This document shows positions 43,931 through 58,000 of a stretch of DNA of 64,000 nucleotides, piece by piece. The stretch comes from Atherinomorus stipes (Eukaryota > Chordata > Actinopteri > Atheriniformes > Atherinidae). Within the stretch, counting starts at the first letter, position 1; each line of letters opens with the position of its first letter. The stretch is taken from the NCBI GenBank assembly GCA_023101725.1, contig JALJCO010007885.1, forward strand, positions 1 to 64,000, read 5' to 3'. A program made the position numbers and the translations under genes. The notes beneath the pieces are model-generated. The model saw only the letters and a list, made by a program, of their open reading frames with translations. It was not told the DNA's origin and did not search any database.

Positions 43931-46900
43931 AACTTGCAATTGGAAAAGGATCTGGTGCTGGAAATTGTTTGAGAATCCTGGTTAGCTGCTTTTAAAATTG
44001 TCCAGAAAGTTGTTTGTGTTTAGGGGACTTAGAGAAAACCAGTTCAGGGTGCTACACTGGTTGCAATGTCAACCCACACATTTCTCCCTTGTGTGTGTGA
44101 AGTGAGGACCTCTCTTTTTATTATATTTGCTAGTCTTTTTTGATATCTTAATAGTTGAAAAAAATGCTGCCATACTACTAAACTCAACATTTATGAGCCA
44201 ATTAAGACAGCCAATGATCTTATTGAAGATCTCTACAGAACATCTGGCCTTGTATAAAACACTGCTGACCTTCTTGGGTAAACTTGTGTTTTAAGCTCTG
44301 TGCTGCATTCAGCTTCAACAGATAAAATATAAATCTCCTTCAGTTTTGCAGAAGTACAGGCGTTCAAGGTTTTACCTTTTAAAAAAATAACAGTGCTTGC
44401 ATAAAAAGAATTTTTTTTTTAAAAAAAAGATAGACTTGAGAAAGAATTGATGAGCTTCTTTTATTCAACTTTAATTTAATTTAGCCCTTTCTATTCTGAT
44501 TTTTTTTATACATTTACAAATACTTTTATACTTGTTGCTTTTATTGATATTGATACTTGATTATGTAATCCACTTTGTTCCCCTGTTGGTATGAAAATTG
44601 CGATATAAATTAATTTAGATTCTATTTTTACAATGATTGGGTTGCAGCATTGCGGAAAGGAAGCTCATGTGTCATTTTTACTGACAGTCTATACAATTCC
44701 CACAACACATTGTCATTGTATCAACGCCTCCAAAACCAGGTTTAGTTGCTCATTTATCTCATTTATCTGTTTTGTAAGCTCTCTTTTCAGCGAGAAACCT
44801 TTTGTGTTGCAAAATGTTGGCCAATCATAAACTATTATTTCAGCGTCTCGGTTTCTACAGATACAAGTGGAAATAAAATGTTGTCCAACACATGAAATCA
44901 TTTTCATTTTCTAAATGTTCGCATCAAACATGGTACGAAAATATTGTGTCAGACGGGGGGTGGGGGTGGGGGTCTAATCAATGTGCTCGTTATCTGATTT
45001 TTTCCCATTTTGGATCTGAGCACAAATCAGAAATTAAGTAATGGCCATCATCTGATTTTTCAGTCTGGTTTGGAAAAATGAGAAAAACAAGTCATTTTCA
45101 GTCTTTTTTCACTTTTTTGTTTTAAGGGAAATAACTGTCTGAAAGTACACAGATCCTCCAGGCCGTGAGGACTTTGTAATGATTTACCTGACCACCTCAT
45201 GGTCCCTGATGAGTAGATGTGCTATAGAGATTGCAGGATACCTCAATGACTTTTTTAGCTTTCCTTATTTAGCCTTAAAACTGACTACTGATGCATTTGT
45301 AACACTTAGTTGAGCAGACATGGATCGTGAAAAAACATAAAAACCTCCTCATGATACAGTACATGTGACATACAGTCTGGTTGTATGAGGGCCATTTTAA
45401 AATCCCACTCATGTATAAGTATGTATACAGTATGCGAGTGTATCATAGCGTGTCGGTGTGAGGACTCGGACTCAGCCAGATAAACAGGACATGCTCCGAG
45501 GAGTGGGACGATGGCCAGTGGACACAGCTGAAGAGGCAGCTGTGAGGAGGAGGATAGATGGAAGGAGTGCAGGAGGAGAGGGGAGGAAGAGGAGAAAAAG
45601 AGGGAGGGGGTGGGAGGAGACCAACACACTGTGGAGGGCAAAGTGCCCTGACAGCCACAGGAGTCACAGAGTGGGACCTCTCCAGGCTTGACAGATGGAC
45701 AGACAGGGCTATGCCCCCCCTGGCAGGCTCTGGCTCTTGATGGCAGCACAAATCCATCAAAGTGCACTCGCAAAAACTCACACAGACATCCATGTGAGAT
45801 GGGAAAATGGCCACATACAGCGACATTAAACACAAAGGATAAAAAAAACAATAAAGAAACAGATGAGTGTAACAGTGGATGATGCAAAAGTGTGAAATCT
45901 CGCAACTATTTGAACTGATAATCACAGAAAATGGGCCTGTCATCAGACGGTACAGTAGATACTCCTATGGCTGCAAGTCCACTTGTATAAGTTCATCATT
46001 ATATTGAAATGAAAGAGTAACTATCTCTTTATCTCTTATGGAGTCACTTATTATTTCATTATCCTTAAAAACGAAGATAAAACAGAGGTTTTTCTCCATT
46101 AAAGTTTAGGAAAGTCATTGCCAGGAAGCAAACCATATGCACGCTTTAACTTCCTATCAAAGATTCTGAGTGATAACAATTACCAATTAAATTAACTGCG
46201 AACAACTCATTTTCAAGCTCACCTTGATCAGGTGATGATCTCAAGAAAAGAAAGCTCATTATTTTATAGGTTTTATCTCAAGAAAACAGAAGCCTGATTT
46301 CCTCAGATAATGAGAATAAATGATCATCGCATGAAAACAAGTTTCCTGATATTAAGATGAAATCTAAATAAAATAGATAATTAAAAGCACGACCTTTCCA
46401 AGATTCAGTTTTCTACAGTTTTTTTTTTTTTTTCTTGTGTGTGTGTGTGCTACTGACACAAACCTAAAGAATCTGATCAGTACAGGTATTTTGGGAAATT
46501 TTTATGATTTAATTACTTGCTACCAGGTACTGCCTATCACATGGTACCACAAATCCTACTGGGATACATTACTTTCAAAGTCGTGTTATGGCACAAAAAA
46601 GATGAAGAATTCCTATCCATATGCATACAAAGTTTATTATTTCGTCCTCAGTTCATGTTGCTCTAAACTACAGTTACCAAAAGATATGCAACTTTGAGAT
46701 CTTCAATAGCATGTTGTAAATTTCTGAAATTATGGTCCTAGTTAGATTTATACAATTTTAAAACCATGCTTGAAGATGTAACTCTCTTGTGATTTTTACT
46801 GTAGTACTACTGAGAACTGCATGATGTCTGATTGCAAAAAAAAAAATAAAAAGAGCAGTGGAGAAAGACGTAACTCAACAAACTGGGGCTTGACATGGTG

Positions 46901-47084
46901 CTTGCTCTGTCCATCTTTTTATATACCTCTACATAAAAAAATAAAATAAAATTACACCCAACTGCATTTTGTTTTGCACATGTGAGACACATATGAGATA
47001 CTGTATACAGTATGTGCCACTGAAATCAATTTACAGTTTACAATTCAGTTTACAGTTTACAATTCAAGTAAACTGTTTTGAAAA
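43931..47084. other. Gene-free segment with a purine-rich strand switch
   Basis: No repeat ends are recognised. From 45530 to 45640 the plus strand is almost all purine (GGAGGA-type text), which yields long serine/proline-rich minus-strand frames (45306-45943). No splice or motif support exists for these. A GT run lies at 46436-46450. Confidence 0.4.
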
Positions 47085-47650
47085 GCCAAAATAATGTGAG
47101 ACCCATTTAAATTTCCATATGAAATCCATAAAATCACATGTGAAAGCCAAATCAAGTCTGTGAAACCCTCATAATCACACGTAAAACTCATGTAAACCCA
47201 CACTCATGTCATTCAAACTTAAACCCATCACATCTCTCATGTAAATTCCCCTGTAATTCCCAAATAATCATGAAACTCAAGTAAATTCAATTGTTAATCC
47301 CAAATCACCAACTCATATAAATTCCCCTGTAAATTCCTAAGTATCACATGTGAAACTCATGTAAATTCCCCTGCAAATACCAAATAATCATGTGTGAAAC
47401 TCGTGTGAAATTCACTAGTAATTCCCAAATAATCATGAAACTCAAGTAAATCCCCATGTGAAGCATAGAGTATATAAATTGCATGAGAAGCTATGTAAAT
47501 TGTTATATGAAATCCACAATTACATTTCAAATCTTGTAAATTCATACTGTATGTGATATCATATAATCACATGTAATGTGAAACACATATGATTAAAAGC
47601 GAGACCCATATAATCACATGTGAATCTCATGTACAGTAAAATCCATTGTG
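47085..47650. repeat. Minisatellite-like degenerate tandem repeat
   Basis: Words AATCACATGTGAAACTCATG and TAAATTCCCCTGTAAATTCC recur about ten times with a period near 40-50 bp and much divergence. The array is AT-rich and non-coding. Sequence from 47041 shows a shorter local duplication (TTTACAGTTTACAATTCA). Confidence 0.65.
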
Positions 47651-48029
47651 AACAACATATTAAACCTGTTGGATTACAAGGGGAACCCATTAACTTAAAC
47701 AGTTAAGCATGGTCAGCAAGTTAAATCATGACTATACCAAACAACACGTGAAAGGTTTCACATCAACAAACACTGTTCAAATGGTTTCCACTAGTACAGA
47801 GGATGGTATAATACTCGAACCAAAGCAACAATTCCACATTATTCAGTTTAGTATTCATATAGTGAATCCACTCCAAAAACACTAACTCGGGCCACACTAC
47901 CTAGAGAGAGACACCTCAGTCCTTACTAATCCGGCATTTTGCACAAGTGCCATTCTTCTAAAGTCAAGCCACACACAGTGTGTCACCTGTGTTGCGCATA
48001 AGTTAGTTCATAAAACCTGACAGCCAAGT

Positions 48030-48620
48030 GCTTCAGAGTTGGAGGAGTTTATCAGTGGAACTGAAGTTTCTGTGACAGCTCAGACAGTGCGAAGGACACT
48101 TTATATCATTAACCTCTATGGACTGTGCACAAGAGATAAACTGGCTGCTTTTTTTAGCACCTACCAACAAGATTAAACTTTGCTACAGAAGATAAAAAGA
48201 ATCCTGATGATTGTTGGCAGCCAACTTTTTGGTCAGATGAGACACAGTTAGATTTAAACTAGCTCGTATGGAGTCCTGCATGTTTACCCTGAGCCTTTCC
48301 AAGACTACCACCGTCCAGATAATGAAGCACAGAGTGGGAGAGCAACGACATGCGGTTGCTCGACTCCAAAAGGTTTGGGGCGAATTATGTTTATAGATGG
48401 CACTATGAATGCCTTAAACATGCCCAAATACAGCCTGAGATGATGACTCCCAGTCTGACCAAGTTTGGCTGAAGGAGACTATTAGTACTGAGGTAATGAT
48501 CCAAAGCATTCAGGAACAGAAGTGACCTGGACAAGTATGTTGCCTGATCTGGATCCAAAAGGACACCTTGGGGTATTTTAAAGACACAAGCAGAACAACA
48601 CAACCTCTCCTGCAAAGACC
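48030..48620 (+). pseudogene. Tc1/mariner relic
   Basis: In scattered frames the plus strand gives a helix-turn-helix trace (SVTAQTVRRTL near 48072), then FWSDETQLDL near 48220 (the first catalytic Asp region), and HRVGERRHAVARLQ near 48330. Inverted ends were not located. It is older than the other Tc1 copies by its divergence. Confidence 0.55.
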
Positions 48621-49757
48621 ATCTGAAAAATGAATGAATGGTAGAGCTTCTATTTCTATCCTTTATACAGGGGATGATTAAGTCTGACATGAAAAACAAA
48701 TATGAACATACAAAGAGGAGAACAAAAGAACAGCTTTACATCCCTGTAGTGCAAAGTGTGATGGCATTTGAGGTATTAATGAGCTTAACTTTGAGATACT
48801 TTACATTTAAAATGCCCACATTTACATAAGAATAAACATGTTTGCATAACGTGTTGAGCGTCAGCAATGTTTCACAAAGAAGTCATGCAATTACTGCAAG
48901 GTGACATTTCACAGGATTTCTTCATTTCTTGTCAACTGTTCTGGCTCATAAGAAAAAAAGAAGTGCTACTCTTCAAATTTCTTTGTTCTACTAGGGAAAA
49001 AGGCTCATCTAGAGTCTTTCTAGTTGGAAATTACAGTGAATGAAGTAAAAAACGTCTCTTTGTTTGATTTTGAACAGTGGTTGACACTACCAGATACTGC
49101 CTGGCACTGGCTACAGATCAGCTGACCCTCACTTTTCCACCCCAGACAGATACAAACGAAGAGTATTGGCTGAGGTGTGAAACGTGAAGTGAAGCTTGTG
49201 ATGGTAGAAAAGAGAGAAGGGCAAAAGACAAAAGGAGGTCACCATCTACCATATCATTTGTAAAACCAAAGGTGTTATTACTCTGCAGAGCAAATGTAGA
49301 CTGGATGATTGAAGTTTAGTTTCAATTGCCTCTTGACAAACAGCCTGACAAAGTCTAGCAATACAAATTCTTTTTTTTTTTTTTTTTTTTTTTAACATCA
49401 ATCAAAGTTTTAAAAATGTAACCATTATTTAACCAGGAACGTCCCATTGAGATTAGGGGACCTTATTTTTTCTTAAGGGAGACCTGGCCAAAGTAGGCTA
49501 TGCATCAGGTAAAACGAGGACGCGTTTAACTTCGAACAGAAGCCAAGAGAGGCCACACCTGCTGCCATTTATATTTCATGCTGTTATCTCAAGATAACGA
49601 GTTGATTATTCTGTCATTTTGAGATAATCAAACTCGTTTTCACATGACCAGTTCATCCGTGTCATTATCTTGAGAAATGTGCCTTTTCTGTCCTTGTGAT
49701 TTTCTTGTGACTTACCACATGTATAGGTATCTCAAGCTGACGTTTTTTTTAAATTAT

Positions 49758-49808
<51 letters not shown>

Positions 49809-49845
49809 GTTGTGCAGTGGACAGATACAGTATGACACAGGGAGA
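48621..49845. other. Gene-free segment with T and TA runs
   Basis: It holds a poly-T tract at about 49371-49393 and a (TA)n at 49764-49802. Nothing else is recognised. Confidence 0.45.
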
Positions 49846-49853
49846 CTGTACTT

Positions 49854-50073
49854 CAGGAGTGTCCAAGTTTAGTCCTCGAGAGCTACTATCCTGCACACTT
49901 TGGTTGCATCCTTTCTCCAACACCTGAATCAAATGAATGGCTCATTATCAGTCTCTGCAGAGCTGAATGACACGTGCATGAGGGGATTAACCATTTGATT
50001 CAGGTGTGTTGAGAAGGTATGCTCTAAAAATGTCGGGTTAGTAGCTCTCGAGGACCGGACTTGGGCACCCCTG
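49854..50073. mobile_element. hAT MITE, 220 bp
   Basis: The ends CAGGAGTGTCCAAG and (inward) CAGGGGTGCCCAAG are inverted repeats and the arms pair through CTCGAGAGCTACT. Flanking octamers CTGTACTT and TTGTACTG agree at six of eight positions, as expected of an aged 8-bp hAT duplication. There is no coding sequence. Confidence 0.75.
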
Positions 50074-50439
50074 TTGTACTGCATATGCACTTTCAACCTT
50101 ATCTAACAAAAATACATGACATGAGCATGAACAGCCTTACTCATTTACATTTCCCCGACACAACTGGTTTAAATTACGTGCTGCTGACACATAAAACTGT
50201 ACAATGTAAAATCAACAAGTCCTCTAACTAAATCGCAACCATATTAGGTCGTTTGTGCATGCACCAAAATACGGACTATATTACTTTTTGATATCCACTC
50301 AGTTCATATATGCAATCCATAGTTTTTTTGTTTGTTTGTTTGTTTTCATTTTGAAGTTGCATACATTCTTTTAGGTTTTTTGTTTGCATGTTGCCTGGGA
50401 AAACCTGGAATCAATCTCCCACACTTCTGGATGATGGAC

Positions 50440-50560
50440 AACTGCTCTGTCCAAGTCTATTCTTCGAGAGCTGCTATCATGCAACGGTTCAATGCATTTC
50501 TTCCCCAATGTAACCTGAATTACCTCATGCACTGTCATTCAGCTCTGCAGAGGTAACGAG
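50440..50560. mobile_element. Truncated copy of the hAT MITE
   Basis: TGTCCAAGTC followed by TTCGAGAGCTGCTATC and GTCATTCAGCTCTGCAGAG matches the left arm and middle of the element at 49854. The right end is missing. Confidence 0.5.
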
Positions 50561-52528
50561 CCAGCCAACATCATTGACTTAACGTTGCGCAACTTTACTA
50601 GTCAGTGGCACATCATTTGAAGCAATTACATGTCGGGGACACGTAAAATTGTAAAGCTGTTCGTGCTCATGTCACGCATTTTTGTGAGATCAGGTTGGCA
50701 CTTTCAAGTAAGAATGAGCTTACAGCAATATAACAAAACAAACAAAAAAAAACCCAATATCATTATTTATTACTTGTTCTGTAATATTGTTTCATATCGT
50801 TTCACATTAATCGGTGGATCCTAAATAAAATTCCATGCATGCCAATTGGCAGTGACGTTTCAGAACTCTAACACAGAAAGAACAATTTGGTCGTTTATAA
50901 CTTTTTTATTGGTTAAATAACTCCACCAATGGGGGCATTGTAAGTTAGCAAAATCACTCAAAATCTATGAATGGATTTGGGTAAACTTTTCAGGAAAAGT
51001 AAATGATGATCCGGGAATCATTTTAAGAACTCTTTAAATGTGAGATAGGGCCATAAGGGGGGAACTGAGCTGCTTGGAGGTCCAAGTGCTTCTCTAGTTC
51101 TATCACAGTTTATCATAGTAAAACAATTAAAACACCAAATTGTTAACTAGTTATCCTATTATAACAATGGTGAAAAATATTTTTAAGCATGGCCACTCAG
51201 CGCTGCCAGTGTGGTCATAATTGAAAATGTGAATTGCTAATTCTTTTTTCACCAATGTCATTGGTTATTTCAAAAGTTCCCAAGCATGTTCACACTCATG
51301 AATCCCACCGAAGAACTTATGTGAAAGGGAAATCTAGCAACCTGAGTCAAAAAAATTGCTACATGATATGATTTGCATAGCTAAAAATGCTCATGCTAAC
51401 AGACAGCAAGCACTTTGATATGGTAGAAAGTGTCATGCTGATATAGAACAGTTAGCATCACTGAAGTCCAACATTTAGACATAAATGACATTTCATAACT
51501 AATTCAAGCCGCATTTTGGTAATTGTCGATCATGCAGCATCATCCAGCAGTCACAAGAGTCATTAGCTCAGCTTCCAACCTCTTAACTCACCAGAATGTT
51601 GGGTAGGACACAGAGCATTGGTGAGGGTGGGAGAAAAGGCACTGCATGCACAAAACTGGAGGAGCTGTAGAAGTAGGCTATGTGTGAGTGGGTGAATGAA
51701 AAGCACACTGTAGCTCAATGCACTTTGTAGAACCAAGCTACAGCTAAAGGGTACTCGACAAATGTGGACCATTTATCATGATGAAGCTACTTAAAAGTCA
51801 GCTTAATGCAGGACTCAGCTCTTCTGTGAGTTTTAGGTAAAGGCATGTACACTACCCCTATTCCAAGACAATTCAATGAATATCTATTCATGAATTTAGC
51901 GACTACCTTTGAAACTCAATAATCAAGTTCAACTTAATGTGATTCAATTTGAAGCAATCTGAGACATTTTTTAAACTCTAAAATAATTGTTAAATTATCA
52001 TTTTTGCACTGTAAATTAAAATAAGTCACTAATTTAAATTTGCTTTTGGCTAGGTACCTGTAAGTTAAACCACTTGGAAAAGTACATTTCTGACTAGATT
52101 TATTAGCAGTAAGTGGTAATTCATCCTTTCCAGGTTGAAGAAATTAAAAAAATTGCAATGTAAAGCTCTAGATGTGTAATTCCATTTGGAATATGACATC
52201 ACACACCATCTTTTTGTTGAGCCTCTTTTTAACAAAGGTTGTCTGCCCTTGCATGCATGTCCATGCATGTGAATCTCCACCTCCTCCCTGCACTGACAGT
52301 TGGCCAGATAGAATTTGCCATTAGTTTAGTAAAGTATAGCCAGGTGTACTGGCTCATCGTCAGCCAAAGGTTACCGGAGTATACTACTATGTACTCCCAA
52401 GGAAGAACTTTGTTCTTATTTTCAATGTTGCTATGAAAAAGGTTATTTATGCTTGTATACATGCTCCACATGCTTTCTGACCTGGTAATTTTAAATTAGT
52501 CTTGAGCCTTTGATGACCTTTGGTGACT
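50561..52528. other. Gene-free segment
   Basis: AT-rich, no recognised repeat or gene. Frames on either strand up to 80 codons have no motif. Confidence 0.4.
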
Positions 52529-52536
52529 CTTTGATG

Positions 52537-54607
52537 CAGGGCCGGCTTTGCCGACAGGCGACACAGGCAACCGCCTGGGGCGCCATCCCCTGGACGGGGC
52601 GCAAAAAATGCAGAATTAAAAATAAATAAATAAATAAAAACAAGAAAGTTAATTAAAGTTATGTAGCCTTTATATTATGGAATAGACTATACATACTGTA
52701 GCTACTCGAAATTTCTCTCCAAAAGACATCAAAATAAAACCTCAAATCAGATCTGGCTGCATGATCAGCTCCTACTGACACTTGCTTTCACCGTGAAAGG
52801 TGACGTAGGCCTACATGACGTAGTTACTGTGGAGGAACGGAGGTCATGTTGTGTTTCAACTTTTCAATGATTGAATGATGAAAAGAACATCTTTCCAAAA
52901 GTGAAGGAAGGAGGAGGAAGAAAAACATCCGTAAGCAGAGGTATGTGGACTGAGGCTGAGCTGGTCGCCCGGTGTGTGAAAGAGAGAGGGAGAGGGGGGT
53001 GGAGGGGGGCGCATCTCACGTCGCGGTTTATAATGACAGACGTCAACAACTTATCAAAACGCTGAGAATCGTTTTAGAGTGAAGAAAAGAGTTCTCAGTT
53101 AGAGATATGTACTTTCCCCAACATTAAAGCTTGTTTAGCTCGTCATGTGTTGGAGGATAGCTAAGCTAACATGAAGCAGTACCATGCTGCTGCTGCAGCT
53201 GCTGTGGGAGACGTTCAACCTCATATTGTTGTACAGTTATGCTCACAGCACAACTGCTGATAACTGATGTTGTTTAACAGGCTACTGGAGGCCATTAAGT
53301 TTGAGTCTGTGTGCTGCAGCTACAAGTCGTCCTCTAGCTTCCAGTGCAGGTAAATCTGCATCTGTCCACATTCACTGAAAGTCCTGCAGATGTCTCTGGA
53401 ACAGGTCTGCAACCTGGACAATCCAGACATTTTTCAGACTCAATCCAGTGATAAAAGTTGTTTAGAGCTGCAATTTTTTAGGCTGCTTATAATTATTATT
53501 ATTATTATTGTTTTTTTTTTTTAAATATAAATACTTACTGTATAAAACATGCTGTAATTTTAAAGAACTCAGGTTTATTTTTACATTTAGATTTTTAAAA
53601 AAGAACTTGCAGAAAGAGATACTTTTTCTTCAAACAGATTTTCTACAGTGGGACTCAACTGTATAAAAAATCTATATAAATAAAAATGTGGATATTTGTT
53701 GGATATAATGTGAAATGGGAAAACCCCTAATTTTCAAGCTAATTACAAGAGAGATAGATTTAAACATATTACAGGGACTTTTAGTGTCATTACGTTGTGG
53801 AAATGAGAAAAAAAAGGCCAAAATCTATTAGTAAAAACATTGTGTATATACATGGGTATTTATCAGTTGGTTGTTTTAGTCAAAGTTATCGAGAGATATT
53901 GTGGAAGGTCCAAAGAGCCACTTGCAGCTGTGGAGCTGCAGGTTGCAGACTCCTGCTCAGAAGCTGCTGCAGAGGTGGAGTTATTGGTTAATTTTATTAT
54001 TAAATTATTGCTGAAGGTTTCAGTTAATCTTAGTTACTAATAACAGTATAGAGCATAGATAAGGTTTATCTATACAGTATCTACTACATGAAAGAAGGAC
54101 ACAGACTGGAAGCAGGTGTAACTGTGGATGTCTGAGTCCAGCTACCATCAGCAGCTGCTGACTTTAGTCATTATTATTATTATTATTATCATTATTATTA
54201 GTCATTATTACAGCAGCAGTTGTGTTTCAGTGAGACCAAATCCAGACACATGTGGATGTAATCCTACCAGAGAATCACAACTCTGCAACAATATTAACTT
54301 CAGACGCATGCAGCTCATTCTGCTCTGTTCATCTAGAACAGGGGGTCCAGAGGGGGTCCTTGAGAGCTGCTGTCACTTTTTCTCTGCTTCAACACACCTG
54401 ACTGATACTAAATGGATCCAACAGCCTATGAAGTTCTTGGTAATTGGAGTCAGGTGTGTTGGAGCCAGAACGCATAGAAAACCTGCAGGATTGTGGCCCT
54501 TGTGGACCAGAACTGGACACCCCTGATCAGGAATCATTAAGGTCAGGACAGGGGGGCACCAAACTATAACCTCGCCTGGGGCACCAAAGTGGCCAGAGCC
54601 GGCCCTG
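52537..54607. mobile_element. hAT transposon, 2.07 kb, non-autonomous
   Basis: The ends CAGGGCCGGCTTTGCCGACA and (inward) CAGGGCCGGCTCTGGCCAC are inverted repeats, flanked by a perfect 8-bp duplication CTTTGATG (52529-52536 and 54608-54615). Both subterminal regions carry CGCCTGGGGCRCC. No hAT transposase motif is found inside; the longest frames are short. (AAAT)n and (ATT)n tracts and a second, smaller hAT (54339-54525) lie within. Confidence 0.85.
54339..54525. mobile_element. hAT MITE nested in the larger hAT
   Basis: Ends CAGGGGGTCCAGAGG and (inward) CAGGGGTGTCCAGTTC. Flanking octamers ATCTAGAA and ATCAGGAA match at six of eight positions. Same family style as 49854-50073 but internally different. 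Confidence 0.7.
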
Positions 54608-54867
54608 CTTTGATGAGCCTCCTATGACCTGGAGGCAGTGTAAGTTAGGAAGTGTCTGTGTTTTCAGACGTCTTATGTTTTTTCGTCTCCACTTCCATCA
54701 TTCAAACAGCTCAATTTGTCCGACCAGTCGCACAATAATCATGTCCGAGAGTTGCGTCCAGAATCAGAGAAAATAATCCATGCTTTTCGTGGAGTATAAA
54801 ACTGACAAAAACTGTCAATCATGACCTGCTTTGTTTTGGTCTCCACACACAGGGCAAGATACATTAA

Positions 54868-55039
54868 AGGGACTAGAGGCAAGATTAAGAAATGAGACCT
54901 GCGACTGCCACGACTGGTGCTGCGGGTAACTTCAGCCACAAGCCAAACCGCCACAAACTGCGATGGCTATAACGTGCACAAACTGAAGCTATAATGTTGT
55001 TTACTACGTTGATAAAGGCTTTTCCTGCCTCTAGTCCCT
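54868..55039. mobile_element. TTAA-flanked MITE, 172 bp
   Basis: TTAA at 54864-54867 and 55040-55043. The ends AGGGACTAGAGGCAAGA and AGGGACTAGAGGCAGGA are nearly identical inverted repeats. Non-coding. Kolobok-like by target and AGG start. Confidence 0.75.
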
Positions 55040-55043
55040 TTAA

Positions 55044-58000
55044 AAGTTAGCATGTATAAAAACGTGAGCTATGTCATTGCACACACAGAAAATGTACTGA
55101 TCTACTAACAACTTGTAAAAAGTGGCTGCGTAGCCACTATGTAGTGCGTCCCATCCAGATAATATGTTTGCTGCAATGAATATGTAGTATGGGGCATTGT
55201 TATGGCCGCCTGGTTATTAACCTCCTTTGCTCTCATTTTACATGCAAATCTTCCTGTTGCAACCCTCCGTTCCGATTGGCCTGGCATCACACCACCATCA
55301 TCTCTTCCCTCCCTCACCTGCCAATGACTGATCAGTCCCACCTGGAGCTGCTGGGAGAAACAAAAGAGCCCAGAAGATCTTAGCCAATGGCAACTGTTTG
55401 GCCAGGGAACAATTTGTCCTTGGTTTGTTTCATTTGTGGCTTTTGGTGACTTGAGTTTGGGTAACTTTGTTTCTTTGGTTTTTGCTTTCCAGGTGTTTTT
55501 GTTGGTTAATGGTTTCTGTTGGTAGTTTAGGTTTTGCATTTCCTTTGCTTGTGATTTACACTGGGAGTTCGGAGTTGGGATAGCTAGACCTTGTTTTGGT
55601 TTTTGTTTCAGTTAGCTTATTGGTAGGAATGGTGAAACCGAAGCCTCATGAGACATTGAGACAAAGGCCTCATTTACACTGTCAGTGAAATGTGACCCAA
55701 TTCCGATTTTTTGCTCTTATGGGACTCAGATCCGATCTGCTTTTTGACATTGTAAATAGGAAAAAGACGCAAGCATTCGGATCTGTTGAGATCGGATACA
55801 GGCCTCATTCATATGTGGAAATAAATCAGATATCAATCAGATCTGTGACAATGCGACTGCAGTGTAAGCAGGCAGATCGGATCTTCTTACACATTGCGTT
55901 CCACCCGTCATTAAATCTGCGACAATTTAGCTTATTTTTGGCACATTATTAAGATGTGAGCAGTAGTTAAATGTGAGAATGGAGGCCCAGCAGAGAAAGA
56001 GAGATGAGGAGGAAAGTGTGTGTGGGAGGCAATCACCATTCCGACGTTCCTCCACTCCAACATTCCCAACAGTCGAAATGGCAAACGTCTCATCATTCCG
56101 ACATTTTTTTTCATTCTATGGTCAAAATGACGGTATTTAAATTTAAATAAATAAATAAATAAATAGCAGAACTTCCCTACTTATTGGTGCTGCTCATTCA
56201 TTTATTTCCCCTTGCCAATGTCACATTTTAACTTGGATTGTAGCAGGTGGACAGGATCACCTGAGAGCACAAGCCATTTGTCCAGCAACTCTTGATCCAT
56301 GTTCTCACAATTGGCCACCTCTGAGACTGCACGTATACTTGTTGCATTATTTTCATTTTAATATTGACCATACTTATTTTTTTCAATTATATTTTCATTT
56401 CCCTCTTCCACTAATATCTCCATCTCTATTGGGGCGGATTTCCTTTAGCGCTGCCATCTCTTGAAATTCACCATCCTTGTTTATATAGGGGCGTTTGCAA
56501 CATGTTAGCTCTTGCAGTTATTTGTCCAATTACTCTTGGTAAATCACCTGCCAACTGTGGTTCAACCCCTCGCACAACATTCTGAATTGTTTGGGCAATT
56601 ATTGCATGCCAATTTAGATCTTAGTAGATCCAGCACACCTAATGGTGAAAAATCGCTTTTAGTCCCTCTAAATGTAGGTTTTAAAGAATACTTGAAAAGA
56701 TTTTAAATAGGTAGGTCTCTTTCACTGCCCAAATCCTCCTAATGTGTGCTTTACATTGACTTGGTTTTTCAGTAACCCCCTCTCAGCACAGTCTAGAAAT
56801 CACTTCTGCATCCTGAAGTTAGTTTCAGACAGCAGCAAAAACAGAAACGGTCACATCAAGCATAAGTTTGTAGCTTCGAACACATTTGTAGATCCTCACC
56901 TAAAAAAGCTTTGCCATTTCTGTTGTTTTCTTCTTCCTCGTTCCTTTTGCTGGTCACATGTGAGGTGCACTGTTCAACTCTGCCCCCATGATTCCCAGTG
57001 CTCCGGATCCATTTTCCGTATTTGGGTGTGCATCTGTTCTCTGAAAGAAGAAATGAATGGTGTACGTGTATGTGTCCAGATCTGCCATTCTACCGCTTTA
57101 CTTAATCAATGCTCTAAGCCTTCTGTCCAATAGTCGTTCCTAAGTAATTTAAATAGTCTCTAGATATTTGATTTCAGCATTGTGCAGGATTTCATTGTCT
57201 TAGTTAAAAAAACAGAGTTTGCAGATAATTCAGACACTGGGCTGTAGGACAACATGGAAAATCATCCTACAGCTTAAACACACAAGCCAGGGTCAGTTAG
57301 GCTTGTGCCCAGACTGGGTTGATCCATGAGGAGTTTGATTTGTATTGGGCTTTGTGCAAATTTACAGCAGCCTTGTGCGCAACTTTCTCAAACTTACAAT
57401 TTTTTTATGGGAGATGTGACCGAAGCCATCACAGTTCATTGGGCTTCTTGATGAAACCATCAAGCCAGTGCAGGGATGTATTGACAGTTACTTTTTCATT
57501 GTCACTACCAGCTATAAATATCAGCTGATACAGAGAACCGATCCAATCATTGCCTCAAATGAAACCTCACTATGGGGTCAACGGCCACAACGGCTTGAAA
57601 TCCCCTCTCCACCAGCTTTGTAACCACAGAGCTCTCACTGAGAGAGGGATTAACACCAACATGCTTAACCAATGTGTGTGACAACCTATGGTGTATTTTT
57701 ACAATCTAATTGATGCAAGAAAAGACTTCTCACATGTATAAAGAAGAGTAAATTCACCATTTTAATCAAAGTTGTGCTTGCTGCTTTCCCTCTCTCTTGT
57801 GCTGGGCATAAAGCCGGAAAGCAGAGAGACAGAGGAAAAGGCATAAAAGAGTGGAAGATGAAAGAGGAGGTGCTTTAGGAGGGGAGGGAGAAAGAGGAGG
57901 AGTAGGGTGATACCATTTAAATTGATTCCGTGACCCAGGGGCCTGCATCAAGTCACGCTGTTTTGCAGCTCCAATCTTCGGTTGTACCGATCCAGTGTGC

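Noticed and set aside
45306..45943. Long overlapping minus-strand frames of up to 199 codons
   Set aside because: They arise from a purine-rich plus strand giving Ser/Pro/Leu-rich text in two frames at once; no exon signals or motif.
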